This document shows positions 44,820 through 53,031 of a stretch of DNA of 64,000 nucleotides, piece by piece (the stretch's first letter is position 1; each line of letters opens with the position of its first letter). The notes beneath the pieces were generated by a model. The model made no database searches and was not told the origin of the DNA. It worked only from the letters and a program-made list of their open reading frames with translations. A program made the position numbers and the translations under genes. The stretch comes from Manganitrophus sp963718695 (GTDB lineage: Bacteria; Nitrospirota; Nitrospiria; SBBL01; Manganitrophaceae). Where the stretch lies: positions 3,596,001 to 3,660,000 of the forward strand of contig OY970371.1 in NCBI GenBank assembly GCA_963718695.1. The letters are read 5' to 3'.

Positions 44820-46064
44820 ATGACCTTTCAGAAAGAATTTTTATCCGACCTGTTTCTACATCTCCCCGCCAACGTTGCGTGGATCGACCCAAAGAAGATC
44901 CACCGTTTTGTGAGCCCTTCGTATGCCCAGCTGTTTAGAAAAGCGCCGAAGGATCTGGTCGACCAATCCCTTTACGATCTGTTCCCAGAGAGGAAGGATC
45001 AGCTTGAGCGCTTGTTTCACCGGTCGGCCGCCGACGGAGAGGCCGTTGAATTAAAAGACCTTCAGCCTTCTCTCCCCGGTGAGCGGGAAAATCATGACCC
45101 GTTCTGGACGGCCAGAATCTGGCCGATGCGGAATTCAAAAGAGACGATCGGTTGGATGATCTCGATTATCGATTTAGCACAAGAGGCGGCGATACAAACA
45201 CGGCTGGAAGAGACCCTCGCGGAGTTGGAAGAGGAGCGGGAGCGGCTTCAGATGGACGTTCGGGAACGGGAACGAATCATGTCTCTTTTGGACCAATCCC
45301 ATCTCGATCTGGCCGCGCAGCATCTCGAGCTTGAGCAAGCGAACCAGTACAAAAATCACCTCCTGACCGACCTCTCCCACGAAATTCGGACCCCGCTCAA
45401 TATTATTCTTGGCTATGGGCAGCTCCTCCAGGACGAGAAGTTCGGGAAGATCACCCCGGCCCAGCGCGATGTCTCCCAGCGTATTGTGGCGTATGGCCGG
45501 TCGCTCTCAAAGTTAGTCGACCGGCTGCTCGATCTCTCAAAAACACAAAGCCGTCCGATGCCCCTTCTGACCACCGAGGTCTCTCTTCCTCAGCTTTTAG
45601 AGGGCCTGTTTGCCTCGATTCGCCCCCTCCTTCGTCAGAGACAGATCCGCCTAAAGTGGAAGGACGGGACGGCGCCCCCCACGATTGTGAGCGATCCGAT
45701 CCGGCTGCGAAGGATCTTTTTTAATCTCATCAGCAATTTCATCAAATTTATTCATCACGCAACCTTGACGATCCACCTGAAAGATCTCCCGGAAAAAAGG
45801 AGTGTCCTGGTGACGCTGACCGGGAGCGGGAAACGATTGGAAGCGCTCTCCGAGGTTTTTGAAGACTTTTTCCGTGTCACGGTCAAGCGCCAGGGAGAGA
45901 ATACCGGTCTCGGGATCGCGGTGGTGAAGGAGATGCTCGATCAAATCGGCGGAAAGATTGAAATGAATCGAAGAGCGAGAGGACACCCCGCCTTTACCGT
46001 CACGATCCCTTACCACCCTCCGGAAGGAAGCGAAGCCTTGCTGGGTCAAAAGGAAGCCGCCTAA
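44820..46064 (+). CDS. PAS-domain histidine kinase with degenerate ATP site
   Basis: The 414-aa soluble sensor has an N-terminal PAS-like domain (residues about 10-120), a coiled coil (130-180) and a HisKA domain with 'LSHEIRTPLNIILGYG' (His near residue 187). The HATPase region keeps 'NLISNFIKF' and 'NTGLGIAVVKEML'. The G1 box, normally D-x-G-x-G, reads L-T-G-S-G, losing the key Asp. It may be weak in ATP binding or act by another route. No response regulator is adjacent. Confidence 0.85.
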   Translation: MTFQKEFLSDLFLHLPANVAWIDPKKIHRFVSPSYAQLFRKAPKDLVDQSLYDLFPERKDQLERLFHRSAADGEAVELKDLQPSLPGERENHDPFWTARIWPMRNSKETIGWMISIIDLAQEAAIQTRLEETLAELEEERERLQMDVRERERIMSLLDQSHLDLAAQHLELEQANQYKNHLLTDLSHEIRTPLNIILGYGQLLQDEKFGKITPAQRDVSQRIVAYGRSLSKLVDRLLDLSKTQSRPMPLLTTEVSLPQLLEGLFASIRPLLRQRQIRLKWKDGTAPPTIVSDPIRLRRIFFNLISNFIKFIHHATLTIHLKDLPEKRSVLVTLTGSGKRLEALSEVFEDFFRVTVKRQGENTGLGIAVVKEMLDQIGGKIEMNRRARGHPAFTVTIPYHPPEGSEALLGQKEAA

Positions 46065-46110
46065 AGAAGGAAGAGGGGCGCGGGAGCCGCGTCCCCCAGT
46101 CCGACAATTG

Positions 46111-46629
46111 ATGAAAAAAACGAAAAAAGCAGCCGGGCGTGTCGTTGCCGTTTGCCGCCGCGCCATCGCCGGGATCCCGAAAACACCGGAGGAGGAGATC
46201 CGCGTCGGCCGATACGGGGTGGAAGGAGACTACCACGCCGGCCCAAAACGGCTGAGCCGCCGGACCGGCCTGATCAAGCGGAACGACCGCCAGATCAGCA
46301 TCGTGGCGAAAGAGGTGCTCGATGACCTCCAGCACCGGCTCGGGATCGCCATTCCGCAGGGCGGCTTTGGGGAAAATATCCTTGTGGAAGGGATCGGCGA
46401 CCTATCGAACCTCTCCGAAGGAGACCAGTTCGCTTTTGAGAGCGGGGTGCTCGTCGAAGTCACCGAGCAGAACGAACCGTGCGCCAATCTGAATATTTGG
46501 CACAAGCGTGTTTTATACGAGGTGATGGGAAGGCGCGGTATTGTGGGGGTTGTCAAAAAAGGGGGGACGGTCCGCCCGGGCGATCCGGTGGCATTAAAAA
46601 AAGGCCGCCCAAGGCGGCGATCCCCTTGA
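46111..46629 (+). CDS. MOSC-domain protein
   Basis: The 172-aa protein has a MOSC beta-barrel with the conserved cysteine in 'EQNEPCANL', 'GDYHAG' and 'GGFGENILVEG'. MOSC proteins bind or transfer sulfur in molybdenum cofactor metabolism or act on N-hydroxylated substrates. A TTG three bases upstream is an alternative start. The last residues are very basic (R-P-R-R-R-S-P). No molybdenum gene is nearby. Confidence 0.88.
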   Translation: MKKTKKAAGRVVAVCRRAIAGIPKTPEEEIRVGRYGVEGDYHAGPKRLSRRTGLIKRNDRQISIVAKEVLDDLQHRLGIAIPQGGFGENILVEGIGDLSNLSEGDQFAFESGVLVEVTEQNEPCANLNIWHKRVLYEVMGRRGIVGVVKKGGTVRPGDPVALKKGRPRRRSP

Positions 46630-46653
46630 GCGGCCGCAAACAGGACTGCGACG

Positions 46654-47100
46654 TTATTTGATGTCGAGCAGCTCCACGTCAAAGACAAGGGTGGCATTCG
46701 GGGGGATGACCCCGCCGGCGCCCCGCTTGCCGTAGGCCAGATCGGACGGGATGGTGAGTTTCCGCTTCCCGCCGACCTTCATCGTGGAGACCCCTTCGTC
46801 CCATCCGGGGATCACCTGGCCGACGCCGATTTGGAAGGCGAACGGCTCGTTTCGATCGACGGAGCTGTCGAATTTTTTTCCATCCGTCAGCCAGCCGGTA
46901 TAATGAACCACCACCATCTCTCCCTTTTTGGGGCTGGCCCCTTTCCCCTCTACTAAATCCACATATTCCAGGCCTGAGGCTGTCTTCACCGCATTCTCCT
47001 TTTGAGCGGGCGCCTTCTGCCCCTCTTTTGCATCGCCGGCGGCTTTGAGCGGAGAGGCCACGGCCAAACTGAAAATAAAAAGAAAGACGAGAAGTCGCAT
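46654..47100 (-). CDS. FKBP-type peptidyl-prolyl isomerase, exported
   Basis: The 148-aa isomerase has an N-terminal signal (residues 1-21) and a single FKBP domain: 'VVVHYTGWLTDGKKFDSS', 'VIPGWDEGVSTMKVGGKR' and 'IPPNATLVFDVELLDI'. It should help protein folding in the periplasm. The ATG at 47100 is chosen because it directly precedes the signal peptide. It converges with the MOSC gene. Confidence 0.93.
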   Translation of the reverse strand: MRLLVFLFIFSLAVASPLKAAGDAKEGQKAPAQKENAVKTASGLEYVDLVEGKGASPKKGEMVVVHYTGWLTDGKKFDSSVDRNEPFAFQIGVGQVIPGWDEGVSTMKVGGKRKLTIPSDLAYGKRGAGGVIPPNATLVFDVELLDIK

Positions 47101-47251
47101 CGATTCTCCCGTGTTATTTCGGTCCCCGATGGACCGGATCAATTCGGGTTTGAGTTTAATCTGAAATACGAAGGGAATCAAGGGGTATTCGAGAACAGAC
47201 GATCAGTTTGGGGGGAGCCCAGGAGGATCTTTCGTTAAGTGAATTCGATTG

Positions 47252-47303
47252 GAAGGGGGCGTTGCCCCCCCACCCGCGGGGGTGGGGCGAGCAGCCCCAC
47301 TCA
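47252..47303. repeat. GC-rich palindromic cluster
   Basis: Three short inverted repeats lie together: GGGGGC/GCCCCC, CCCCACCC/GGGTGGGG and GTGGGGC/GCCCCAC. They are between the FKBP gene and a small membrane protein gene and look like a REP-type or terminator cluster. Confidence 0.5.
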
Positions 47304-47338
47304 AATGCTTCATCCTTTTTAAGAGCTTCTCTCGCGCT

Positions 47339-47575
47339 CTATTTTTTTGTCGGCGCCAGCATATACGCGTCGACCGCGCTCCAAACCGCCATGGCCACGA
47401 GGATCATCTGCAACGCGAACGAGCCGTCCCCTTCGATCGCCTCTCGCCGGACCACTCCGCTAATCACCATCGCCATCGCCAGGAACAGGACCCCCTTCAC
47501 CCATCGGTGCTGAAGCAGCTGCCCTACGCCGGGCAAAATCGTTGAAAGAATCGCCGTCAGTATCCGTTCGATCAT
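47339..47575 (-). CDS. Small membrane protein, TM2/DUF5683-like
   Basis: The 78-aa protein has two hydrophobic segments. The first carries 'ILPGVGQLLQHRWVKGVLF', a pattern seen in small TM2-like proteins. The ATG at 47575 follows GGGAGG at the right spacing. Function is unknown. Confidence 0.65.
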   Translation of the reverse strand: MIERILTAILSTILPGVGQLLQHRWVKGVLFLAMAMVISGVVRREAIEGDGSFALQMILVAMAVWSAVDAYMLAPTKK

Positions 47576-47674
47576 TTTCTTCCTCCCTCTGTTCGGTTCG
47601 TTCAAAGTATACCCGAAAATCAGAAGGAGGAAGGGGGACGTTCTACCGTTTTCTCAAGGCGGAGCTCAAAGGTT

Positions 47675-48175
47675 TTATACAGAAAGGAGCCGTTTTTTCT
47701 TAAGGAGTCCTTGCTTTGTTTGGTAGCTTTGAAGCACCGCCGCGGCCGCCAACCCGTAGGCGAGATGAGAGAGAATCGGCATCATCGCCTGCATCGGCGC
47801 TTTTTTCCAGGGGGGACGCTCCGCCCCGATGCCAGGGACCCATCCCGAGAGTCCGACGGCCCAGAGCGCTAACCCGAAGAGCGGCCCCGAGACCCAGGGA
47901 GACATATTCAGCTTGGGCGCCGACCAGCCATAGAGCGCCCCCATCAGCGAGCCGTAGGCGAAATTCGATCCCTGAATGGCGGCCGTCTCCGCCTTTCCGC
48001 TGAGCCGGCCTTCCATCCCCAAAAAGCTTTCGGCCTTTTTCACCACTTTGTGCGGAAAGAGGGCGTTGTGTTTTTGTCCCCAGGGGAGCGCCCGCTTCTC
48101 CAACTGCACGATCGCGGTTAATGCCGCCGTCCCCGCCACGCCCGCCAGAAGTCCCATTCCAATCTGCTTCATCAT
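47675..48175 (-). CDS. Membrane protein of unknown function (DUF1440/DUF6789-like)
   Basis: The 166-aa (or 165-aa) protein has four hydrophobic segments and glycine zippers ('MGLLAGVAGTAALTAI', 'FGLALWAVGLSGWVPGIG'). The layout resembles small membrane proteins of the DUF1440/DUF6789 type, of unknown role. AAAGGAGAAGG precedes two adjacent ATGs. It is the last gene before the duplicated region. Confidence 0.6.
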   Translation of the reverse strand: MMKQIGMGLLAGVAGTAALTAIVQLEKRALPWGQKHNALFPHKVVKKAESFLGMEGRLSGKAETAAIQGSNFAYGSLMGALYGWSAPKLNMSPWVSGPLFGLALWAVGLSGWVPGIGAERPPWKKAPMQAMMPILSHLAYGLAAAAVLQSYQTKQGLLKKKRLLSV

Positions 48176-48417
48176 CGCACCTTCTCCTTTATCAATGGAA
48201 TGCTCAGTATGTGCCGTATACCTCCATCGTACGATAAAGAAAATCGGCGGATCAATTACCCGATTGGATTAGGCCGCTCCCCGGACGCTCATACGAGATC
48301 GTAACCTGCCCCTCCCGAGGTTCAGGGTGCTGTCAAAAAAGACGAACTCATCGACATTTCGTAGCGTTCTTTTTCGTTCATGGGGTGTGCCGGAGGGGGG
48401 AAGGGACAGGACGATGA

Positions 48418-48447
48418 TTGACCCGTGTTCGCCCATTCCGTTATATT
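48418..48447 (+). promoter_or_regulatory. Promoter of 89-aa gene copy 1
   Basis: TTGACC (48418-48423) and TATATT (48442-48447), spaced 18 bases, form a good sigma-70 match. In copy 2 the same positions read TTAACC and TAAAGT, so the second copy has a weaker promoter by this measure. Confidence 0.5.
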
Positions 48448-48474
48448 AGAAGTGAACCATACTGAGGAGGCATG

Positions 48475-48741
48475 ATGGATCCCCAAAAGCAGAAAGAGGT
48501 CGATCAGCTCAAGGCCGCCGCACCGGAGGTCGATGCGAAAATTTCACTTGCGGCCGATGAAGCGGTGGTCTCCGAGGATGTCGAGCAGATCAAAGGGTTG
48601 GTGGCCGGTTTTATTTCGAAGTACGAACATGTGATGAAAGATTTAAGCCCGAAGGATCAGAAGGAGTTGGTGCGGATCATCGGGTCGAAGGTGGAGGAGA
48701 TCGAAGATAAGCTGACGGAGCTCCGGCAAGCGCCCGAGTAA
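48475..48741 (+). CDS. 89-aa-type acidic helical protein, copy 1
   Basis: I do not recognise this acidic protein (88 aa from ATG 48475). It is predicted to be helical, with heptad-like charged segments ('IIGSKVEEIEDKLTELRQ'). GAGGAGG lies four to five bases before the ATG at 48475; the ATG at 48472 is too close to the ribosome site. An identical protein is encoded at 50901-51167. No signal or membrane segment is present, so it should be cytoplasmic. Confidence 0.7.
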   Translation: MDPQKQKEVDQLKAAAPEVDAKISLAADEAVVSEDVEQIKGLVAGFISKYEHVMKDLSPKDQKELVRIIGSKVEEIEDKLTELRQAPE

Positions 48742-48782
48742 CGCCGGTGGCCCGAACCCTTTCCGCGTTGCATTCCTGCCGC

Positions 48783-48831
48783 GCGTCGGCGATGGCTTCT
48801 TGTTCGAGGTCATCGCCGACGCGGCTTTTTT
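48783..48831 (+). terminator. Terminator of 89-aa gene copy 1
   Basis: GCGTCGGCGATG (48783-48794) pairs with CATCGCCGACGC (48811-48822), a 12-bp stem, followed by a T run. Copy 2 keeps the same hairpin with small changes (51210-51251). Confidence 0.8.
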
Positions 48832-48945
48832 CTTCTGACGCATTGATTGCAAGACCCGACCCTCCCGAACGCAGACTCCTCGATCGCGCAGCACCTGCGC
48901 CGGAAGAGGATCGACATTCTCATCCAGATAGCGCTTGATCGACAT
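48830..48945 (-). pseudogene. Remnant of a DUF5615-type toxin gene
   Basis: From ATG 48945 the frame reads M-S-I-K-R-Y-L-D-E-N-V-D-P, which is the start of DUF5615 (PIN-like toxin) proteins. After about 24 residues it jumps to 'REGRVLQSM', the family's later strand, with the segment between missing. It then runs out into the terminator of the 89-aa gene. It is therefore an internally deleted, 3'-truncated toxin remnant next to its DUF433 partner. Confidence 0.6.
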
Positions 48946-48954
48946 TATTTCTTC

Positions 48955-49199
48955 TTATTGAGAAAGCGGCCGGCGCACTGCCTCTTCCGTGTTCTCAGCA
49001 GTGTCCCTCTCTATTTCTTCGCGGTTATCGTCGTAATCGGCCCGCGCGCCGTGGATTTGCGCCAGCGTCAGATGAGGGAAATCGGCGACCCGCTCTTCCG
49101 GCATGAGTCCGTGTTGAAGAATATCGATCACCACGCAGCGGACCGGGAAGCGGGCCCCGGCAGGGTCGCGTGTGATATGAGGATGGGTGATTCTGACAT
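48955..49199 (-). pseudogene. Remnant of a DUF433 antitoxin gene
   Basis: The frame ending at TAA 48955 encodes 'THPHITRDPAGARFPVRCVV' followed by 'EERVADFPHLTLAQIHGARADYDD' (shortened), the core of DUF433 antitoxins. DUF433 usually precedes DUF5615, as it does here. The natural ATG at 49199 is out of frame by one base (near 49187-49190), so the gene is broken or carries an indel. Confidence 0.6.
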
Positions 49200-49335
49200 G
49201 ACATTATTCCTAAAGTATGTAAAAGAATTCCATCGTTCAGGCGCCCTTGAAAAGGTTTCATCGAGGGTCTTGTTTTAGAAGAGGCGCGTATTGGATATGC
49301 TGCAGAGCAGGGTGTTACCGGAATTCCGATACCCG

Positions 49336-49725
49336 TTATTTGTAAATTTTAAGGGGGGTACATTTGGCAATCTGATCGAAATCTCGGTCATTGTGTAGGA
49401 GGGTAAGATCATTTTCAATTGCGATTGCGGAGATGATGCAATCGACAGTCTTTCGGATTGTCTTCCCTCGACGACGGCATGTCCGAAAAATCTCGGCGGC
49501 ATGTAGATAGGTCTCAATTCCATCCGTAAGAAAGATCGGAAACGAGAGCAAATGTTGCTGAATTTGCCGATGCGCTCGATCTTCTTTAATGCCTTGTAAT
49601 ATCTCGGTGAGATGGATGCCCGTGAGACAGAGGGATTCTTCACTTTCAATAAGACGATGAAGAATCCGACCGGAATCGGTCCCGCGGAAAAAGTCAATCC
49701 AAACAGAAGTATCGACCAGGATCAT
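49336..49725 (-). CDS. vapC: VapC-like PIN-domain toxin
   Basis: The 129-aa PIN-domain RNase starts 'MILVDTSVWIDFFRG' (first acidic residue Asp5), with later acidic positions in 'HLTEILQG', 'TVDCIISAIAI' and 'LLHNDRDFDQIA'. VapC toxins cleave tRNA or rRNA. The ATG at 49725 overlaps the end of the vapB-like gene, in the usual antitoxin-first order. Confidence 0.92.
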   Translation of the reverse strand: MILVDTSVWIDFFRGTDSGRILHRLIESEESLCLTGIHLTEILQGIKEDRAHRQIQQHLLSFPIFLTDGIETYLHAAEIFRTCRRRGKTIRKTVDCIISAIAIENDLTLLHNDRDFDQIAKCTPLKIYK

Positions 49726-49922
49726 GCCCTGGGTTTCCGTAGCTTGGACAGATCTCCTTCCCAAACCACTTTCCCTTCAAGCTCCAGGAGTTCTTTTCTG
49801 CTTTTTTTAGCAACCAGTTCCTTTAATGCCAAGTTGATCAAGTCTTTTTTTGTTTTGCACTTTGTTATTTTAAGGCCGGCCTCTACAAGGCGATCGTCCA
49901 ACTCAATATTGGTTCTGGCCAT
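49722..49922 (-). CDS. vapB: VapB-like antitoxin
   Basis: The 66-aa protein begins 'MARTNIELDDRLVEAGLKIT', the pattern of ribbon-helix-helix VapB-type (DUF2191-like) antitoxins, followed by a basic linker and a C-terminal toxin-binding tail. It overlaps vapC by four bases. The pair is inserted between the duplicated 89-aa gene and the 201-aa gene. Confidence 0.9.
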   Translation of the reverse strand: MARTNIELDDRLVEAGLKITKCKTKKDLINLALKELVAKKSRKELLELEGKVVWEGDLSKLRKPRA

Positions 49923-50052
49923 TTGTTTCCCCTCCTATTTTTATACACCAAACATACCACTACTTGGTGTATTATGCAATTGCGATCTTTGTTCAGTGGA
50001 AGGCACGCCCGACTATATTGGGCTGATCTGGAACGATGAACCGAATTGCTCT

Positions 50053-50082
50053 TTGCAATTTAATTCGTTATGATCGGAACGA
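50053..50082 (+). promoter_or_regulatory. Promoter of the 201-aa gene
   Basis: TTGCTC, a 17-base spacer and TATGAT lie upstream of the 201-aa gene. The corresponding segment at about 51340-51375 reads TTGCTC, 17 bases, TACGAT. Conservation of both boxes in the second, gene-less copy supports their role. Confidence 0.45.
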
Positions 50083-50155
50083 ATCATCCCTTGTTAGATC
50101 TTTCATTAATCTCTACCCACTCACGCTTTTAAAACTTAATCAGAGGAGGATGCCG

Positions 50156-50761
50156 ATGAACCTCACCGATGAATGGATCGCATCGACGCGGAAATTCGCG
50201 GCCCGGCTTGCCGAACAGGCAGGGCGGATCAAGGCCGTTCCCCCAAAAGATCTTGCGGCGCTGCGGGGCGAAGGGCAGACGCTTCTTCGGACGCTGATCG
50301 ACGGACTTCCCCTGCTCCCCGACTGCGAGGCGATGAGTGCCGTGCGCTCGTTCGGCGCCGCCGCGGGGAAGATCGATCCTGCGGTGGGAGAGCGGCTCGG
50401 CCCGGTCCTCGATGTCTCGAATCGATTGATGACATTGACCGGCAGCGGCGGCCCCGGCCCGACGGTCTGGGCGCAGGAGCGATCCGGTTTGCCCGACGTG
50501 CTCAAGGGGATTCCGCTCCCGGAGAGAGAGCGGCGGGTTGTCGATAATATGTTGTGGACGCGCGAGATGTTCGAGTCGTCGACGAAGGCGCTGGAGGGGG
50601 TGGGCGAGGAGATCGAACGGCAGGACGGCTCGGGGGAGCATAAGGCGAAAGAGGCGGCGCGTGAGATCGAAAAGAAGGCGCAAAACCCGCCGGTGAAGCC
50701 GGGGTTCCTTCAGCGCGTGGCGACGGCGATTGCGAATTTGTTTGGGGCGATTTTTGGGTGA
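50156..50761 (+). CDS. 201-aa protein of unknown function
   Basis: I do not recognise this protein. It is helical and charged, with an N-terminal 'MNLTDEWIASTRKFAARLAEQ' (start at 50156, six bases after GAGGAGG) and a C-terminal amphipathic or hydrophobic tail 'FLQRVATAIANLFGAIFG' that could bind a membrane. The upstream 120 bases are repeated at 51340-51460, where the coding part is missing. It seems to belong with the 89-aa gene as a two-gene unit. Confidence 0.65.
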   Translation: MNLTDEWIASTRKFAARLAEQAGRIKAVPPKDLAALRGEGQTLLRTLIDGLPLLPDCEAMSAVRSFGAAAGKIDPAVGERLGPVLDVSNRLMTLTGSGGPGPTVWAQERSGLPDVLKGIPLPERERRVVDNMLWTREMFESSTKALEGVGEEIERQDGSGEHKAKEAAREIEKKAQNPPVKPGFLQRVATAIANLFGAIFG

Positions 50762-50769
50762 GCGTCCTT

Positions 50770-51262
50770 CATCCGTCGACATACTCGCTACTTTCTTTTT
50801 CGTTCATGGGTGTGCCGGATGAAGGAAAGGGACAGGACGATGATTAACCCATGTTCGCCCATTCCGTTAAAGTAGAAGTGAACCATACTGAGGAGGCATG
50901 ATGGATCCCCAAAAGCAGAAAGAGGTCGATCAGCTCAAGGCCGCCGCACCGGAGGTCGATGCGAAAATTTCACTTGCGGCCGATGAAGCGGTGGTCTCCG
51001 AGGATGTCGAGCAGATCAAAGGATTGGTGGCCGGTTTTATTTCGAAGTACGAACATGTGATGAAAGATTTAAGCCCGAAGGATCAGAAGGAGTTGGTGCG
51101 GATCATCGGGTCGAAGGTGGAGGAGATCGAAGATAAGCTGACGGAGCTCCGGCAAGCGCCCGAGTAACGCCGGTGGCCCGAACCCTTTCTGCGTTTGCAT
51201 TCCTACCGTGCGTCGGCGATGGCTTCTCTTATTCGAGGCGATTGCCGACGCGGCTTTTTTCC
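50770..51262 (+). repeat. Duplicated unit, copy 2
   Basis: Second copy of the 89-aa gene region. Similarity to copy 1 includes the promoter area, the gene, its terminator, and a trace of the following sequence (GATTGCAAG...CTCCCGA). Confidence 0.85.
50901..51167 (+). CDS. 89-aa-type acidic helical protein, copy 2
   Basis: The protein is identical to the one at 48475-48741; the two genes differ by a single synonymous base in the coding region. The promoter is weaker by sequence (TTAACC and TAAAGT). An imperfect terminator hairpin follows at 51210-51251. Identity at protein level, with more changes outside the gene, suggests selection or recent conversion. Confidence 0.7.
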   Translation: MDPQKQKEVDQLKAAAPEVDAKISLAADEAVVSEDVEQIKGLVAGFISKYEHVMKDLSPKDQKELVRIIGSKVEEIEDKLTELRQAPE

Positions 51263-51339
51263 TTCCAGCATCGGCGATGGCCGCCATCCATCTTGATTGC
51301 AAGGTGGACTCTCCCGAGCACACACTGAAACCACTGCGA

Positions 51340-51470
51340 CACGGAATTGCTCTTTTCAATTTATTCCGTTACGATCCTGAATCGAACATCCCTTGTTCGA
51401 CCTTTCTTTGATCCCCACCTGCTTTTGCTTCTAACCGTTTAAACCGAGGAGGATGGCCGTCTCTCCTTAG
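51340..51470 (+). pseudogene. Leader of a second 201-aa gene, coding part lost
   Basis: The sequence from 'GGAATTGCTC' to 'GAGGAGGATGG' matches the promoter, leader and ribosome site at 50040-50160. After the ATG the reading frame stops after five codons (M-A-V-S-P-stop). The gene body is missing and an IS lies about 55 bases further on. The second 201-aa gene was therefore deleted or replaced. Confidence 0.65.
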
Positions 51471-51525
51471 TTCCATGTACTCCCTTCCATTTCTTCACAT
51501 AATGCATGTAATCCCAAAGAGATAA

Positions 51526-52920
51526 TGTCCTAAACTGCCAAAGTAGAAATGTCCTCTTTAACTGATAGACTGCCTGCTCGAATGAGGAGAGGCGGGATGG
51601 TCGGAGAGGACAAGGTGGTGATGAGTATCAAAGAGCTGAGGCGGCTGAGCGTGGTGAGGCAAGCGATGCAGAAGAAGATGACACAGCGGGCCGCTGGGGA
51701 GGCGTTGGGATTGTCAGAGAGGCAGCTGCGTCGGCTCATCCGGCGGATACGGGCGGAAGGAGAGGCGGGGATTGCGCATCGAGGGCGCGGCAAGGGATCG
51801 AACCGGGGATTGGCAGCGAAGCGCAAGGCAGAGATCCTGCGACTGTACAAGCGGCAGTATGCTGACTTTGGACCGACGCTGGCTGCGGAGAAGCTATTAG
51901 AGCGAGATCAGATTGCGGTCAGTGATGAGACGCTACGCCAATGGCTGCTGGCCGAAGGGATCGATCATTTTAGGCGGCGAGCGCGTCCGCATCGGGCGTG
52001 GCGGCAGAGAAGATCGTATATGGGAGAGCTGATCCAGATGGACGGGTCACATCACCGCTGGTTTGAAGGGCGGGGGCCGAAATGCGTCTTGATGGCCTAC
52101 ATCGACGATGCGAGCAGTCGCGTGCAGGCGCAATTCTACGAATATGAAGGAACGATCCCGGCGATGGACAGCTTTAAGGGGTATGTGAAGCGCTATGGCA
52201 TTCCGCTGGCCGTCTATGCAGACAAGCACACGACCTACAAATCTCCGGCTAAAGCGACCCTCAGCGAGCAGTTGGAAGGTCGGACGCCAGAGAGCCAGTT
52301 TGAGCGTGCGCTCGGTGAGCTTGGGGTGCAGATGATCCACGCGCATTCCCCGCAGGCCAAAGGGAGGGTTGAGCGGCTGTTTAAGACGTTTCAAGATCGG
52401 TTGGTGAAAGAGATGCGCCTGGCCGGGATCTCAAGCATCGAGGCGGCGAACCGGTTTCTTTTGGGGTATCTGCCGATCTACAACCGACGGTTCTCAGTCA
52501 GAACAGTCGAAGGGGCCAACCTGCACCGGTCCAGTCCGGGTCTGCGCGCACTGGATCGCATCTTATGCATCAAGACAGAGCGTGCATTGCGCCGTGACTT
52601 TACCGTGGCCCATGACCGAAAGCTCTACCAGATCGAAGACAATCTGCGGGCGCACCAGGTGACGGTCGAGGAGCAACTCGACGGCACCATGCGGATCACT
52701 CATCAGGGACAGCCGCTTGGGTATCGGCAGATTACCACCCGGCCGCTGAGGGCCCACGAAACACCAAAGTCACCCTCGCAGAGGCCCAGAACCAAACCAT
52801 CACCGCAGCACCCTTGGAAAAAACATCCTTGGTTGCGAAAGAAAAAAGAGCCCTGCGCTTCGTTATCCTAAAACCGGACATTTCTATCTTGGTAGGATTA
52901 GGACATTTCTACTTTGGCTT
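51526..52920 (+). mobile_element. ISNCY-family (IS1202-like) insertion sequence
   Basis: Inverted ends GCCAAAGTAGAAATGTCC (51537-51554) and its complement (52901-52918) bracket one transposase gene. A 17-bp direct repeat TTCTTCACATAATGCAT lies outside on both sides (51491-51507 and 52925-52941). Long target duplications are known for this group. On the left, about 18-29 bases separate the repeat from the inverted end, so the exact border there is uncertain. Confidence 0.8.
51549..52871 (+). CDS. ISNCY-family transposase
   Basis: The 440-aa DDE transposase has an N-terminal helix-turn-helix ('TQRAAGEALGLSERQLRRLIRR') shortened here, and a catalytic core with 'LIQMDGSHHRWFEGR', 'YIDDASSRV', 'YADKHTTY' and 'KGRVERLFKTFQDR' (Asp, Asp, Glu). 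The true start could be a Met 16 to 24 codons in. The frame is intact, so the element may be active. Confidence 0.9.
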   Translation: MSSLTDRLPARMRRGGMVGEDKVVMSIKELRRLSVVRQAMQKKMTQRAAGEALGLSERQLRRLIRRIRAEGEAGIAHRGRGKGSNRGLAAKRKAEILRLYKRQYADFGPTLAAEKLLERDQIAVSDETLRQWLLAEGIDHFRRRARPHRAWRQRRSYMGELIQMDGSHHRWFEGRGPKCVLMAYIDDASSRVQAQFYEYEGTIPAMDSFKGYVKRYGIPLAVYADKHTTYKSPAKATLSEQLEGRTPESQFERALGELGVQMIHAHSPQAKGRVERLFKTFQDRLVKEMRLAGISSIEAANRFLLGYLPIYNRRFSVRTVEGANLHRSSPGLRALDRILCIKTERALRRDFTVAHDRKLYQIEDNLRAHQVTVEEQLDGTMRITHQGQPLGYRQITTRPLRAHETPKSPSQRPRTKPSPQHPWKKHPWLRKKKEPCASLS

Positions 52921-53031
52921 GACATTCTTCACATAATGCATTGACTTTAGCTAGAAAAAGGACTATACAAAAAAAGCATAAGAAAAGAAGCATCAAACAT
53001 TCCTAAACCGCTTCTCTTAATCGGAATAATC

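Larger units (their letters stand above)
48346..48842 (+). repeat. Duplicated unit, copy 1 (89-aa gene with leader and terminator)
   Basis: About 0.5 kb from near CATCGACAT through the terminator is repeated at about 50770-51262. The coding parts are identical in protein and differ by a single synonymous base (GGG/GGA codon), while flanks differ more. The direct repeat therefore marks a fairly recent duplication or conversion of this segment. Confidence 0.85.

Noticed and set aside
48847..49278. Plus-strand 143-codon frame in the TA remnant region
   Set aside because: It is opposite the DUF433/DUF5615 remnants, which explain the sequence better; only the last about 22 codons look protein-like and cannot be named.
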